A DNA stretch of 64,000 nucleotides, taken from the NCBI GenBank assembly GCA_964344335.1, contig CAYFMW010000001.1, positions 1 through 64,000 of the forward strand. Reading direction: 5' to 3'. Position numbers and translations under genes: made by a program. The notes under the pieces are model-generated. The model saw only the letters and a list, made by a program, of their open reading frames with translations. It searched no databases and had not been told where the DNA came from. Of the stretch, positions 17,652 to 25,278 are shown piece after piece. This DNA is from RUG11894 sp964344335. Its GTDB lineage: Bacteria; Bacillota; Clostridia; Peptostreptococcales; Anaerovoracaceae. Numbering within the stretch: the stretch's first letter is position 1; every line of letters begins with the position of its first letter.

Positions 17652-18377
17652 CTAATTGCTCCTCTGCGCCTTCCTCTGCTTCCTCGAGTCCTTAAAATCC
17701 TGAATAATCTCGGCTCTCAACTTATCTTCGTCGGTCTTCTTCTTAAACAGCAGAGTCTGGGCTATGGCGAATAAATTTCCGATTGCCCAGTAGAGAGCAG
17801 TTCCCGCCGGGAAACTTCTTCCCATAAGGAATATCATGAGAGGGAAGAAATAGTTCATCCCTTTACCCATTCCTCCGGCAGCATTGGCGGCCCCTGCCGT
17901 GCTCGTTGAGAGATAGGTTGTAAGGCCCGCTATAACCGGCAGTATCCAGGGATCCGGTTGAGACAGATCGCTCACCCACAAGAAAGACTCGTGCACCGCT
18001 GCTATCATTTCCGGTGCAGCCATGTATTCGAGGGGGCTTCTTAAAAGCGAGAAAAGACCCATGATTATAGGCATCTGAACAAGCAGAGGCAAACAGCCGC
18101 TGGACTGGCTGACACCCGCTTTCTTGTAGAGTTCCATGGTCTTTTGACTTGCCATCTCGCGATTTCCCGCATAGCGGGTCTGGATTTCGTTGATCTTGGG
18201 CTGAAGCTCCGCTGTCTTTGCCTGAAATTCAATCTGTTTTTTATACAGCGGGAGCATGGCAAGCCTCACAACAAAAGTGAGGATTATTATCGAAAGTCCA
18301 TAGCTTTGAACTATCCCGTAAATCCATGCAAGGAGCAAACCTATAGGTTTTGCTAACATTCCGATTATAAAGTTCAT
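17652..18377 (-). CDS. yidC: Membrane protein insertase YidC/OxaA
   Basis: Inserts and folds membrane proteins. The 241-residue protein has five hydrophobic segments. The hydrophilic-groove arginine is in LTFVVRLAMLPL of the first core helix. The cytoplasmic hairpin (EFQAKTAELQPKINEIQTRY) and a charged C-terminus (QDFKDSRKQRKAQRSN) are present. The N-terminus lacks a strong lipobox. A Shine-Dalgarno TTGGAGGAA lies just before the ATG. Part of the rpmH-rnpA-yidD-yidC-jag operon. Confidence 0.95.
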   Translation of the reverse strand: MNFIIGMLAKPIGLLLAWIYGIVQSYGLSIIILTFVVRLAMLPLYKKQIEFQAKTAELQPKINEIQTRYAGNREMASQKTMELYKKAGVSQSSGCLPLLVQMPIIMGLFSLLRSPLEYMAAPEMIAAVHESFLWVSDLSQPDPWILPVIAGLTTYLSTSTAGAANAAGGMGKGMNYFFPLMIFLMGRSFPAGTALYWAIGNLFAIAQTLLFKKKTDEDKLRAEIIQDFKDSRKQRKAQRSN

Positions 18378-18404
18378 TGTTCCTCCAAAAGAAACTCTCA
18401 GTAT

Positions 18405-18614
18405 CTAGGGTACGGGATCGTAGCCTCCCGGGCGTCCCGGATGACATCTCAGTATCCTCTTAATTCCAAGGATTATCCCTTTAATAACTCCGTATTTTTC
18501 TATGGCCTGCATCGCATATTCCGAGCATGTCGGAAGATATATGCATTGCGCCGGGAAAAGCGGCGATATGCAGGTTCTGTACATTTTTATAAAATATATG
18601 AATACTCGCTTCAT
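18405..18614 (-). CDS. yidD: Membrane protein insertion efficiency factor YidD
   Basis: 69-residue amphipathic protein of the YidD family. It shows the conserved core PTCSEYAMQAIEKYG (with the family cysteine), then RCHPGRPGGYDPVP. It helps YidC-dependent insertion. The ATG overlaps the rnpA stop by one base (TAATG), so translation is coupled. Confidence 0.94.
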   Translation of the reverse strand: MKRVFIYFIKMYRTCISPLFPAQCIYLPTCSEYAMQAIEKYGVIKGIILGIKRILRCHPGRPGGYDPVP

Positions 18615-18949
18615 TATTTTATCAGCCCGGCCCTTCTCAGAGCACTCCGCAGGGATATCTCAACATCCGCGCACTTCACTTCGGCGGCACTGCTTCTTGC
18701 TATTAGCAGAAAATCGTATCCGAGCGGCAACTCCGCCTCCGTGTTTCTGAAAGCTTCTTTCATAAGGCGTCTTGCCCTGTTGCGGCAGACGCTGTTTCCG
18801 ACCTTTTTGCTAGCCAAAAAGGCTTTGCGATTATAGGAAAGTCCGTTCTTTATGTAAAGGAGCACGAGGTGCCTGCTGTTCGACGATTTCCCCCGCCTAT
18901 AGAGTTTTGTGAAATCCTCTCTTTTCCTGAGTATCTCGGGTTTCTTCAA
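18614..18949 (-). CDS. rnpA: Ribonuclease P protein component
   Basis: 111-residue basic protein that binds RNase P RNA for tRNA 5' maturation. The RNR-type motif is in VCRNRARRLMKEAFR. The start codon is TTG at 18949 (TTG AAG AAA CCC), with GGAGAG 5 bases upstream. rpmH lies 41 bases upstream and yidD overlaps downstream. Confidence 0.94.
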   Translation of the reverse strand: MKKPEILRKREDFTKLYRRGKSSNSRHLVLLYIKNGLSYNRKAFLASKKVGNSVCRNRARRLMKEAFRNTEAELPLGYDFLLIARSSAAEVKCADVEISLRSALRRAGLIK

Positions 18950-18989
18950 ATTATCTCTCCTTTAACAAAAAGACCGATTTCCGCGGCCC

Positions 18990-19127
18990 TTATGCTGAGA
19001 GTACTTTTCTACCTCTCAATCTTCTCCTCTTTAGAACTCTGCGACCGCTCTTTGTGGCCATCCTCTTGCGAAAGCCGTGTTCCTTAGCCCTCTGACGCTT
19101 CTTGGGCTGGTGTGTCCTCTTAGGCAA
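18990..19127 (-). CDS. rpmH: Ribosomal protein bL34
   Basis: 45-residue very basic protein reading M-PKRTHQPKKRQRAKEHG, then FRKRMATKSGRRVL and RRRLRGRKVLSA, an unmistakable L34. The start is TTG at 19127, with GGAGGG 8 bases upstream. The nearby ATG is out of frame and hits TAA after three codons. First gene of the rpmH-rnpA-yidD-yidC-jag operon, the usual neighbour of dnaA. Confidence 0.96.
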   Translation of the reverse strand: MPKRTHQPKKRQRAKEHGFRKRMATKSGRRVLKRRRLRGRKVLSA

Positions 19128-19211
19128 TTTTCATCCCTCCTTCCATATAAATTGCAAACACGCCTGAATATTATATGTAATATTAATTATTATGTCAACG
19201 CTGCAAAATCT

Positions 19212-20285
19212 TCACATCTGCCGCGCATGACCCCCCTCTATGCGAAACTCATATCCCGAAGGAAGCATCTCCATCAGCTTCGGATCTATATCCGTCGCTG
19301 TTATAAACACCTGAACATCCTTCATACTTTCTATCAGATATCTCTGTCTTCCGAAATCGAGTTCCGACAGCACATCATCCAAAAGCAGTATCGCATTATG
19401 ACCTGTTTCTTTTTTTATGAGTCCTATTTCTGCCAGCTTCATCGAAAGAGCCGCAGTCCTCTGCTGACCCTGAGAGCCGTAAGTCCTTATATCCTTACCG
19501 TTTACCTCTATTCTAAGATCGTCCTTGTGGGGACCGCTGCCGGTAAAACCGCGCCTTATATCGCTCTCAAAATTCTTTACAAGCTGTTCTTTAAAGCTTT
19601 CCTTTCCGGAAAACTCCGTCTCGTATTCTATATTCAATTCTTCTTTTCCGTCGGATATCTTGCGATGTATATCACCGCTTATCTCCCTGAGCCTTTCGGT
19701 AAAAGCTTCCCTTTCGCTAACTATTCTTAAAGCATAGTCGGCCAAAGTTTCATCGAAAACCCTGTAGATATCTTTATCTCTGTTCTCATTTCGCAGCAAG
19801 GCATTTCTTTGTTTTAAAACTCTTTTGTAATTACCTAAATCGCTGTAATATACAGGTTTCAGTTGGCAAAGTTCCCTATCCATAAACCTTCTTCTGTGAT
19901 TGGGACCTTCCTGAACGGTTTTTTTATCTTCCGGAGAAAAAATTACTATGTATGCATTTTCCAAAAGGTCCATGCTTCGGTCAAGTTTAATACCGTCAAG
20001 CTTAATTATCTTGCCTTCCTTTTGATAACTTATATCTATACTTAATTTTCTTTTATCCTTTTCCACAAGACAAGCAGCCCTCGCAAAATTTTCTCCGAAG
20101 GCTATCATCTCGCTGTCTTTGTTGGTTCTGAAAGACTTTCCAAGACCCATTATAAATAGAGCTTCGAGAAGGTTGCTCTTGCCTTGAGCATTCTCCCCCA
20201 AAAACAGATTGAGCTTGTCGTGAAATTCTATCTCCTGCTCTTTATAATTTCTAAAATTTTCTAGTTTTATACTTTTAAATAACAT
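19212..20285 (-). CDS. recF: DNA replication and repair protein RecF
   Basis: SMC-like ATPase that loads RecA at single-strand gaps. Walker A is GENAQGKSNLLEAL (residues 30-43), the signature is GSQGQQRTAAL and Walker B is ILLLDDVLSELD. 357 residues. The ATG overlaps the dnaN stop (TGATG). The small S4-domain gene yaaA, often found between dnaN and recF in Bacillota, is absent. Confidence 0.96.
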   Translation of the reverse strand: MLFKSIKLENFRNYKEQEIEFHDKLNLFLGENAQGKSNLLEALFIMGLGKSFRTNKDSEMIAFGENFARAACLVEKDKRKLSIDISYQKEGKIIKLDGIKLDRSMDLLENAYIVIFSPEDKKTVQEGPNHRRRFMDRELCQLKPVYYSDLGNYKRVLKQRNALLRNENRDKDIYRVFDETLADYALRIVSEREAFTERLREISGDIHRKISDGKEELNIEYETEFSGKESFKEQLVKNFESDIRRGFTGSGPHKDDLRIEVNGKDIRTYGSQGQQRTAALSMKLAEIGLIKKETGHNAILLLDDVLSELDFGRQRYLIESMKDVQVFITATDIDPKLMEMLPSGYEFRIEGGHARQM

Positions 20286-21391
20286 CAGTTGACACTTATC
20301 CTCACCGGGAGAACCAGGTAGGTATAAGCATCCCCCTCAAGAGGCTTTATAATACAGGGACCGGTAGGAGAAGACATCTGCATTACTATCTCGGAATCCC
20401 CTACAACTTTCAGTACATCGAGAAGATAGCCTGCGTTGAAACCTATAGCAAGGCTTTCTCCTTCTATATCAGCCTTAACTATTTCCTTCACCTTTCCCTG
20501 CTCGTTCCTCGAATTTATCTCTATCTCCGAGTTTTCAAAATACATCTTTATCAGTCTGTTTTTACCTTCCCTCGCAAAGAGCGAAGCTCTTTCTATTGCA
20601 TAGAACAGATCCTCTCTCTCAACGACGCAGCGTGTTTTGTAATCCTTAGGAAGTATTTCCTTATAGTTGATGAATTCTCCCTCGAGAATCCTTGCAATTA
20701 CTCTGGTTTCTCCTATTATTATTTCTATTTTCTTTTCTCCGGGAATAATCTCTACATTTCCTTCCTCGGGACTTTCCATCAATATTTTCTGAATCTCATT
20801 CAGAATAGCGTAATGTATTATTACCTTTTTCTCTTCACTGTACTCAATGTCTTTTTTTACTACAGCCATCCTAAATCCGTCTAAAGATGCAGCTTCCAGA
20901 GTATTATTTATAAAAGAAAAGAGGCATCCCACCAATACACCCTTCTTTTCATCTATGGAAGCGGCGAAAGTTGTCTTTTTTATTATATCTTTGAGTATTT
21001 CCTTATCTATCTCTATTTTATTTTCTTTATTAAATCTTCCCATATCCGGAAATTCGTCGGCAGAAAGAGCAACTACCGAAAAATCGGAGCCGAGACACTT
21101 AACATTAAGTTTTCCTTCGTCTAGGCTTACGCTTACTATAGCGTTTGGAAGTTTTCTTACTATATCCGAGAAAAATCTAGCAGAAACCACAGCACTTCCT
21201 TCTTCTCCGGAACTCACATCCAAAGTGGTTTCTATGCTCATATCGAGGTTTGAAGCCGTCAAAGTAAGAATATTATCTTTTACGGACAATTTAATTCCTT
21301 TAAGGATAGGTATGGTGGTTTTAAGAGATACAGCTTTTGAGACTGTGTTTAAAGCTCTCGATAAAGCTCCCTGTGAACAAACAAATTTCAT
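20285..21391 (-). CDS. dnaN: DNA polymerase III beta sliding clamp
   Basis: 368-residue processivity clamp. The three clamp folds are evident in spacing. The N-terminal MKFVCSQGALSRALNTVSKAV and the C-terminal TYLVLPVRI match DnaN ends. GGGGGATG precedes the ATG. It follows dnaA by 159 bases and is coupled to recF. Confidence 0.97.
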   Translation of the reverse strand: MKFVCSQGALSRALNTVSKAVSLKTTIPILKGIKLSVKDNILTLTASNLDMSIETTLDVSSGEEGSAVVSARFFSDIVRKLPNAIVSVSLDEGKLNVKCLGSDFSVVALSADEFPDMGRFNKENKIEIDKEILKDIIKKTTFAASIDEKKGVLVGCLFSFINNTLEAASLDGFRMAVVKKDIEYSEEKKVIIHYAILNEIQKILMESPEEGNVEIIPGEKKIEIIIGETRVIARILEGEFINYKEILPKDYKTRCVVEREDLFYAIERASLFAREGKNRLIKMYFENSEIEINSRNEQGKVKEIVKADIEGESLAIGFNAGYLLDVLKVVGDSEIVMQMSSPTGPCIIKPLEGDAYTYLVLPVRISVN

Positions 21392-21550
21392 AAAGACATC
21401 CCCCCATTTTCTTATAGTATATTTAGTAGTATTAGTAGTAGGGCCTGTTGAAATGTTGAAAACTCTGTTTAATATTCAAATTTCAATTGCCTCTCTTTTA
21501 AAAACATGTTTATAAACTTGTTTAAATTATTAAACAACTTGTCTAAAAAA

Positions 21551-22891
21551 TTAAGAATTATGAAGTGTTTCCATAATATTATCTATAGTGTTTCTAAGAT
21601 TTTCGTCCTTTGATACAGCCTGACTTATATTATTATAACTGTGAAGTATAGTTGAGTGGTTTCTTCCTCCGAACATCTCTCCTATTTGAGGATAAGAAGA
21701 GTTTGTATTTTCCCTTATCAGATAAATGGCAATCTGCCTCGGAAAAGAAATACTCTGATTGCGCTTTTTACTTTCGAGATCGGAAGATTTAAATCCGAAA
21801 TATTTAGCCACACACTTTTTAATGGATTGAGGTGTAAGTGTTGTCTTCTTTGTATCGAATATATCCGTCAGCACCTTTTTTGCCATAGAGGGGCTCATCT
21901 TTAAATTTTGAAGCTTAGCCATACCGTGAACCCTGTTCCATGCACCTTCAAGGTCCCGTATATTTGTGATTATATTCTGAGATATAACCTGCAGCATCTC
22001 GTTGATTTCATCGGTGATAGTAACTCCCGAAAGAATCGCGAGATTTTTAAGTATTGCAAGGCGCGTTTCGTAATCCGGTGCCTGAATATCCACCGGCATT
22101 CCCCATCCGAACCTGCTCTGAAGCCTCTCCGGAATTCCGTCGAGGTCCTTCGGAGGTTTATCGGAAGTAAAGATTATCTGCTTTCTGAAATTGTAAAGCG
22201 ACTCGAATGTATGGAAAAGTTCCTCCTGCGTAGCCTGCTTACCCGATATAAACTGCACATCGTCAAAAAGAAGGAGATCCACCTTCCTGTATTTATTTCT
22301 GAAATCTTCCTGCCTTTTTTCCTGCAAAGATTTAACCAGCTCGTTGGTAAAGGCTTCCGAAGAGACATACATAACCCTTTTTTTGGGGTATTTCTTTATG
22401 ACATACTGACCCACCGCATGCATCAGATGAGTCTTTCCAAGACCTGCACCGCTGTATATGAAGAGAGGATTGTACTCTCTTACAAAGCCCTTATCCGCGA
22501 TTGCAAGGCAGGCCGCCAGCGCCAGCTGGTTATTGGGTCCTTGCACGAAGCTGTCGAAAGTATATCTCGGATTGAATCCGAAGGAAGGATCTTCCGGAAC
22601 AGGAGAATCCTCCGTATCGATGGGTGCACTATCCACTACTTCCATGTTGTAAGCTTTTCCAAGGACGGACTCGCAGGCGGAAGAAAGTTCCTTCTGATAG
22701 TTTTCTATTCTCTTTTGATAAAAACTGCTGCTGCCACCTTTCGGAGGTGTAAAATATATTTTAAGCTCCCTTTCGCTAAGCTTTACGGGCTCCAGGGGAC
22801 TAAAAAAAATATTTACCGGAAGAGATTCCATAGAGGAATACAGGTTTTGCAGAATATTTTTCCAGTTTTCTTTCAGTTCACTCTTAGTCAT
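21551..22891 (-). CDS. dnaA: Chromosomal replication initiator DnaA
   Basis: AAA+ initiator that opens oriC. Domain I lies at the N-terminus (WKNILQNLYSSMESLP). Walker A is GAGLGKTHLMHAVG, Walker B is LLLFDDVQFISGK and the DNA-binding signature is FGGRNHSTILHSYNNI in domain IV. The start at 22891 (MTKSEL) gives 446 residues. An in-frame ATG at 22933 would add 14 unrelated residues and run through the upstream repeat. The Shine-Dalgarno sequence is weak (GGGAAAATAAA). Transcription runs away from the origin. Confidence 0.97.
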   Translation of the reverse strand: MTKSELKENWKNILQNLYSSMESLPVNIFFSPLEPVKLSERELKIYFTPPKGGSSSFYQKRIENYQKELSSACESVLGKAYNMEVVDSAPIDTEDSPVPEDPSFGFNPRYTFDSFVQGPNNQLALAACLAIADKGFVREYNPLFIYSGAGLGKTHLMHAVGQYVIKKYPKKRVMYVSSEAFTNELVKSLQEKRQEDFRNKYRKVDLLLFDDVQFISGKQATQEELFHTFESLYNFRKQIIFTSDKPPKDLDGIPERLQSRFGWGMPVDIQAPDYETRLAILKNLAILSGVTITDEINEMLQVISQNIITNIRDLEGAWNRVHGMAKLQNLKMSPSMAKKVLTDIFDTKKTTLTPQSIKKCVAKYFGFKSSDLESKKRNQSISFPRQIAIYLIRENTNSSYPQIGEMFGGRNHSTILHSYNNISQAVSKDENLRNTIDNIMETLHNS

Positions 22892-22908
22892 TTTATTTTC
22901 CCGTGCAG

Positions 22909-23025
22909 ATATTATCCCATATATAGGGGGCATTTAAGATTATAGCATATAAAAATTTTCTATATGCTATTTCTCATGCGGATATTCCCCAATATATTGG
23001 GTAGATGAGATTATAGCATAAATAA
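22909..23025. repeat. Imperfect 45-bp direct repeat upstream of dnaA
   Basis: Unit 1 (22909-22953) and unit 2 (22981-23025) are offset by 72 bases. They share GATATT, a CCC...GGG inverted repeat (CCCATATATAGGG and CCCAATATATTGGG) and GATTATAGCATA. On the minus strand each unit contains TGCTATAAT, an extended -10 element, so the repeat probably carries two dnaA promoters. TAGCATATA and TATATGCTA (22943-22969) also form a 9-bp inverted repeat. Confidence 0.65.
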
Positions 23026-23059
23026 GTTTTGCATAGGTATATAAGAATCCCGAGCTGGC

Positions 23060-23180
23060 AGTATCAAGTTATCCACAAGTTATGCACATCTTGTGGAAAA
23101 GTTTTTGCACATTTTCCAAAACCACAATATGTTGAAAAATAAACAAAAAAAATAAATAAAAAAACTTTTTCAAGGGGCAA
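23060..23180. other. oriC: Chromosomal replication origin (oriC) core
   Basis: Cluster of DnaA boxes: TTATCCACA at 23069-23077 (exact consensus), TTATGCACA at 23080-23088, TTTTCCACA on the minus strand at 23092-23100, and TTTTGCACA at 23103-23111. These are followed by a very A-rich tract at about 23133-23165, a good unwinding element. The site lies between dnaA and gyrB, and gene orientation diverges from it on both sides. Confidence 0.88.
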
Positions 23181-23245
23181 AAGACCCATTAATTCATGTA
23201 AAAATGTGGTAAAACGCGTATTTTCGTCAATTTTAGGCCTTCTCG

Positions 23246-23274
23246 TTGAAAAACGCCCTTTTTTGTGTTAATAT
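23246..23274 (+). promoter_or_regulatory. Predicted gyrB promoter
   Basis: TTGAAA (23246-23251), a 17-base spacer and TAATAT (23269-23274), about 49 bases before the gyrB ATG. A good sigma-70/SigA-type match. Confidence 0.6.
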
Positions 23275-23322
23275 GACAAAGTTGGTAGAAACGCAAAAAA
23301 ACTTGTAAGAAGGGAAATTTTT

Positions 23323-25266
23323 ATGTCAACAGAGGAAAAGACTATAAAAAAGGGAGAGAACAAGAATTACGACGCGTCGCAGATTCAGGTGCTCGAAGGC
23401 CTCGATCCCGTAAGGAAGCGTCCCGGTATGTATATAGGGACCACCGGAACGAGGGGGCTTCATCACTGCGTCTACGAAATTGTGGATAATTCCGTGGACG
23501 AAGCTCTTGTCGGATACTGTAAGAATATAAAACTTACACTCAACGAAGACGGAACCGTAGAGATAGAGGACGACGGCAGGGGAATGCCCGTGGATAAGCA
23601 TCCCAAGCTCGGCGTGCCCGCGATGGAGGTCATAATGACGGTTCTCCACGCCGGAGGTAAATTCGGAGGCGGAGGATACAAGGTTTCGGGCGGGCTTCAC
23701 GGAGTGGGAGCATCGGTAGTAAATGCACTTTCGGATTATATGCGCGTAGAATCCATGCGCGACGGTCACATATACAGCCAGACATATTCGCGGGGAAAAA
23801 AGACCTCCGAGGTTGAAATAACAGGGGAGAGCGGAAGCAAGACCGGATGCCGCACAATTTTTCATCCGGATCCCGAGATTTTCGAGGAGACGGAGTTTAA
23901 CTTCTCCGCCATAGAGTCCCATATGAGGGAGACGGCTTTTCTGAATAAGGGTCTCAAGATAAGCCTCGAGGACAGAAGAGATAAGAAAAAGAGGAAGGTT
24001 CAGTTTCACTACGAGGGAGGAATAAGGGAATATGTAAAGTTCCTCAACACGAACCGCGAACCCATACATCCGGAAGTAATATATTTCGAGGTTAAAAATC
24101 AGGATCGCGAGTTTGAGGTGGCGATGCAGTACACCGACAGCTACAGCGAAAACATTCTTTCTTACGCTAACAATATAAATACCATGGAGGGCGGAATGCA
24201 CCTCGTGGGCTTTAAGTCCGCTCTAACGAGGGCAGTCAACGATTACGCGAAAAAGGCGAACATACTCAAGGATGGTGACGAGTCTCTTTCGGGCGAGGAT
24301 ATAAGGGAAGGGCTTACGGCGATAATTTCCGTCAAGCTCACCGAGCCGCAGTTCGAAGGTCAGACGAAGACGAAGCTCGGAAATCCCGATATGAGGGGTT
24401 TTGTCGAGACCGCGACGGGCGAGAATATCTTCGCATATCTGGAGGAAAATCCGTCTCAGGCAAAAAAGATAATCGAAAAGTGCCTCAAGGCCTTCAGGGC
24501 GAGGGAAGCCGCAAGAAAGGCGAGGGATCTGACCAGAAGAAAGAGCGCATTGGAGAGCACTTCGCTTCCCGGAAAGCTTGCGGACTGCTCCGAAAAGGAT
24601 CCTGCTCTCTCCGAAATCTTCCTCGTGGAAGGAGACTCCGCCGGAGGCTCCGCCAAGGAAGGCAGGGACAGGAAGCGCCAGGCCATACTGCCTCTTCGCG
24701 GAAAGATTCTCAATGTCGAAAAGGCGAGGCTAGATCGCATACTCAATTCCGATACCATCAAGGATATGATTACGGCCTTCGGCTGCGGCATAGGGGACGA
24801 GTTCAACATCGAAAAGCTTCGCTATCACAAGATAATAATCATGACGGACGCTGATGTCGACGGTGCCCACATAAGGACGCTGCTTTTGACCTTCTTCTTC
24901 CGCTATATGCCCAAGCTAATAGAGGGGGGCTATGTGTACGCAGCTCAGCCTCCGCTCTACAGAGTAAAGGCCGGCAAGGATATGTGGTACACCTACAGCG
25001 ACAAGGAGCAGGATAGGCTCCTCGCGGAACTCGCCTCCCAGGGTAAGACGAGGCCCGAGATTCAGCGCTACAAAGGTCTCGGAGAGATGGACGCGCATCA
25101 GCTCTGGGAGACGACCATGAATTACGATACCAGAACATTGATGCAGATTACGATAGACGACTACGCTTCCGCGGATCACATCTTTACGACCCTCATGGGC
25201 AGCAAGGTACCGCCCAGAAGGAAGTTCATAAGAGAGAATGCGCAGTATGCGAGACTCGATGTTTAA
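23323..25266 (+). CDS. gyrB: DNA gyrase subunit B
   Basis: ATPase subunit of gyrase. The GHKL motifs include EIVDNSVDEAL, DDGRGMPVD and GGLHGVGASVVNALS. The TOPRIM part has EGDSAGGSAKEGRDR and the metal-binding DADVDGAHIRTLLLTF. 647 residues, full length. AGAAGGG lies upstream of the ATG. It is transcribed away from oriC, opposite to dnaA, with gyrA 12 bases downstream. Confidence 0.97.
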   Translation: MSTEEKTIKKGENKNYDASQIQVLEGLDPVRKRPGMYIGTTGTRGLHHCVYEIVDNSVDEALVGYCKNIKLTLNEDGTVEIEDDGRGMPVDKHPKLGVPAMEVIMTVLHAGGKFGGGGYKVSGGLHGVGASVVNALSDYMRVESMRDGHIYSQTYSRGKKTSEVEITGESGSKTGCRTIFHPDPEIFEETEFNFSAIESHMRETAFLNKGLKISLEDRRDKKKRKVQFHYEGGIREYVKFLNTNREPIHPEVIYFEVKNQDREFEVAMQYTDSYSENILSYANNINTMEGGMHLVGFKSALTRAVNDYAKKANILKDGDESLSGEDIREGLTAIISVKLTEPQFEGQTKTKLGNPDMRGFVETATGENIFAYLEENPSQAKKIIEKCLKAFRAREAARKARDLTRRKSALESTSLPGKLADCSEKDPALSEIFLVEGDSAGGSAKEGRDRKRQAILPLRGKILNVEKARLDRILNSDTIKDMITAFGCGIGDEFNIEKLRYHKIIIMTDADVDGAHIRTLLLTFFFRYMPKLIEGGYVYAAQPPLYRVKAGKDMWYTYSDKEQDRLLAELASQGKTRPEIQRYKGLGEMDAHQLWETTMNYDTRTLMQITIDDYASADHIFTTLMGSKVPPRRKFIRENAQYARLDV

Positions 25267-25278
25267 GGGGGGCAGTAA

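Noticed and set aside
22892..22933. Extended DnaA start at 22933
   Set aside because: The added residues come from the upstream repeat and do not match DnaA N-termini.
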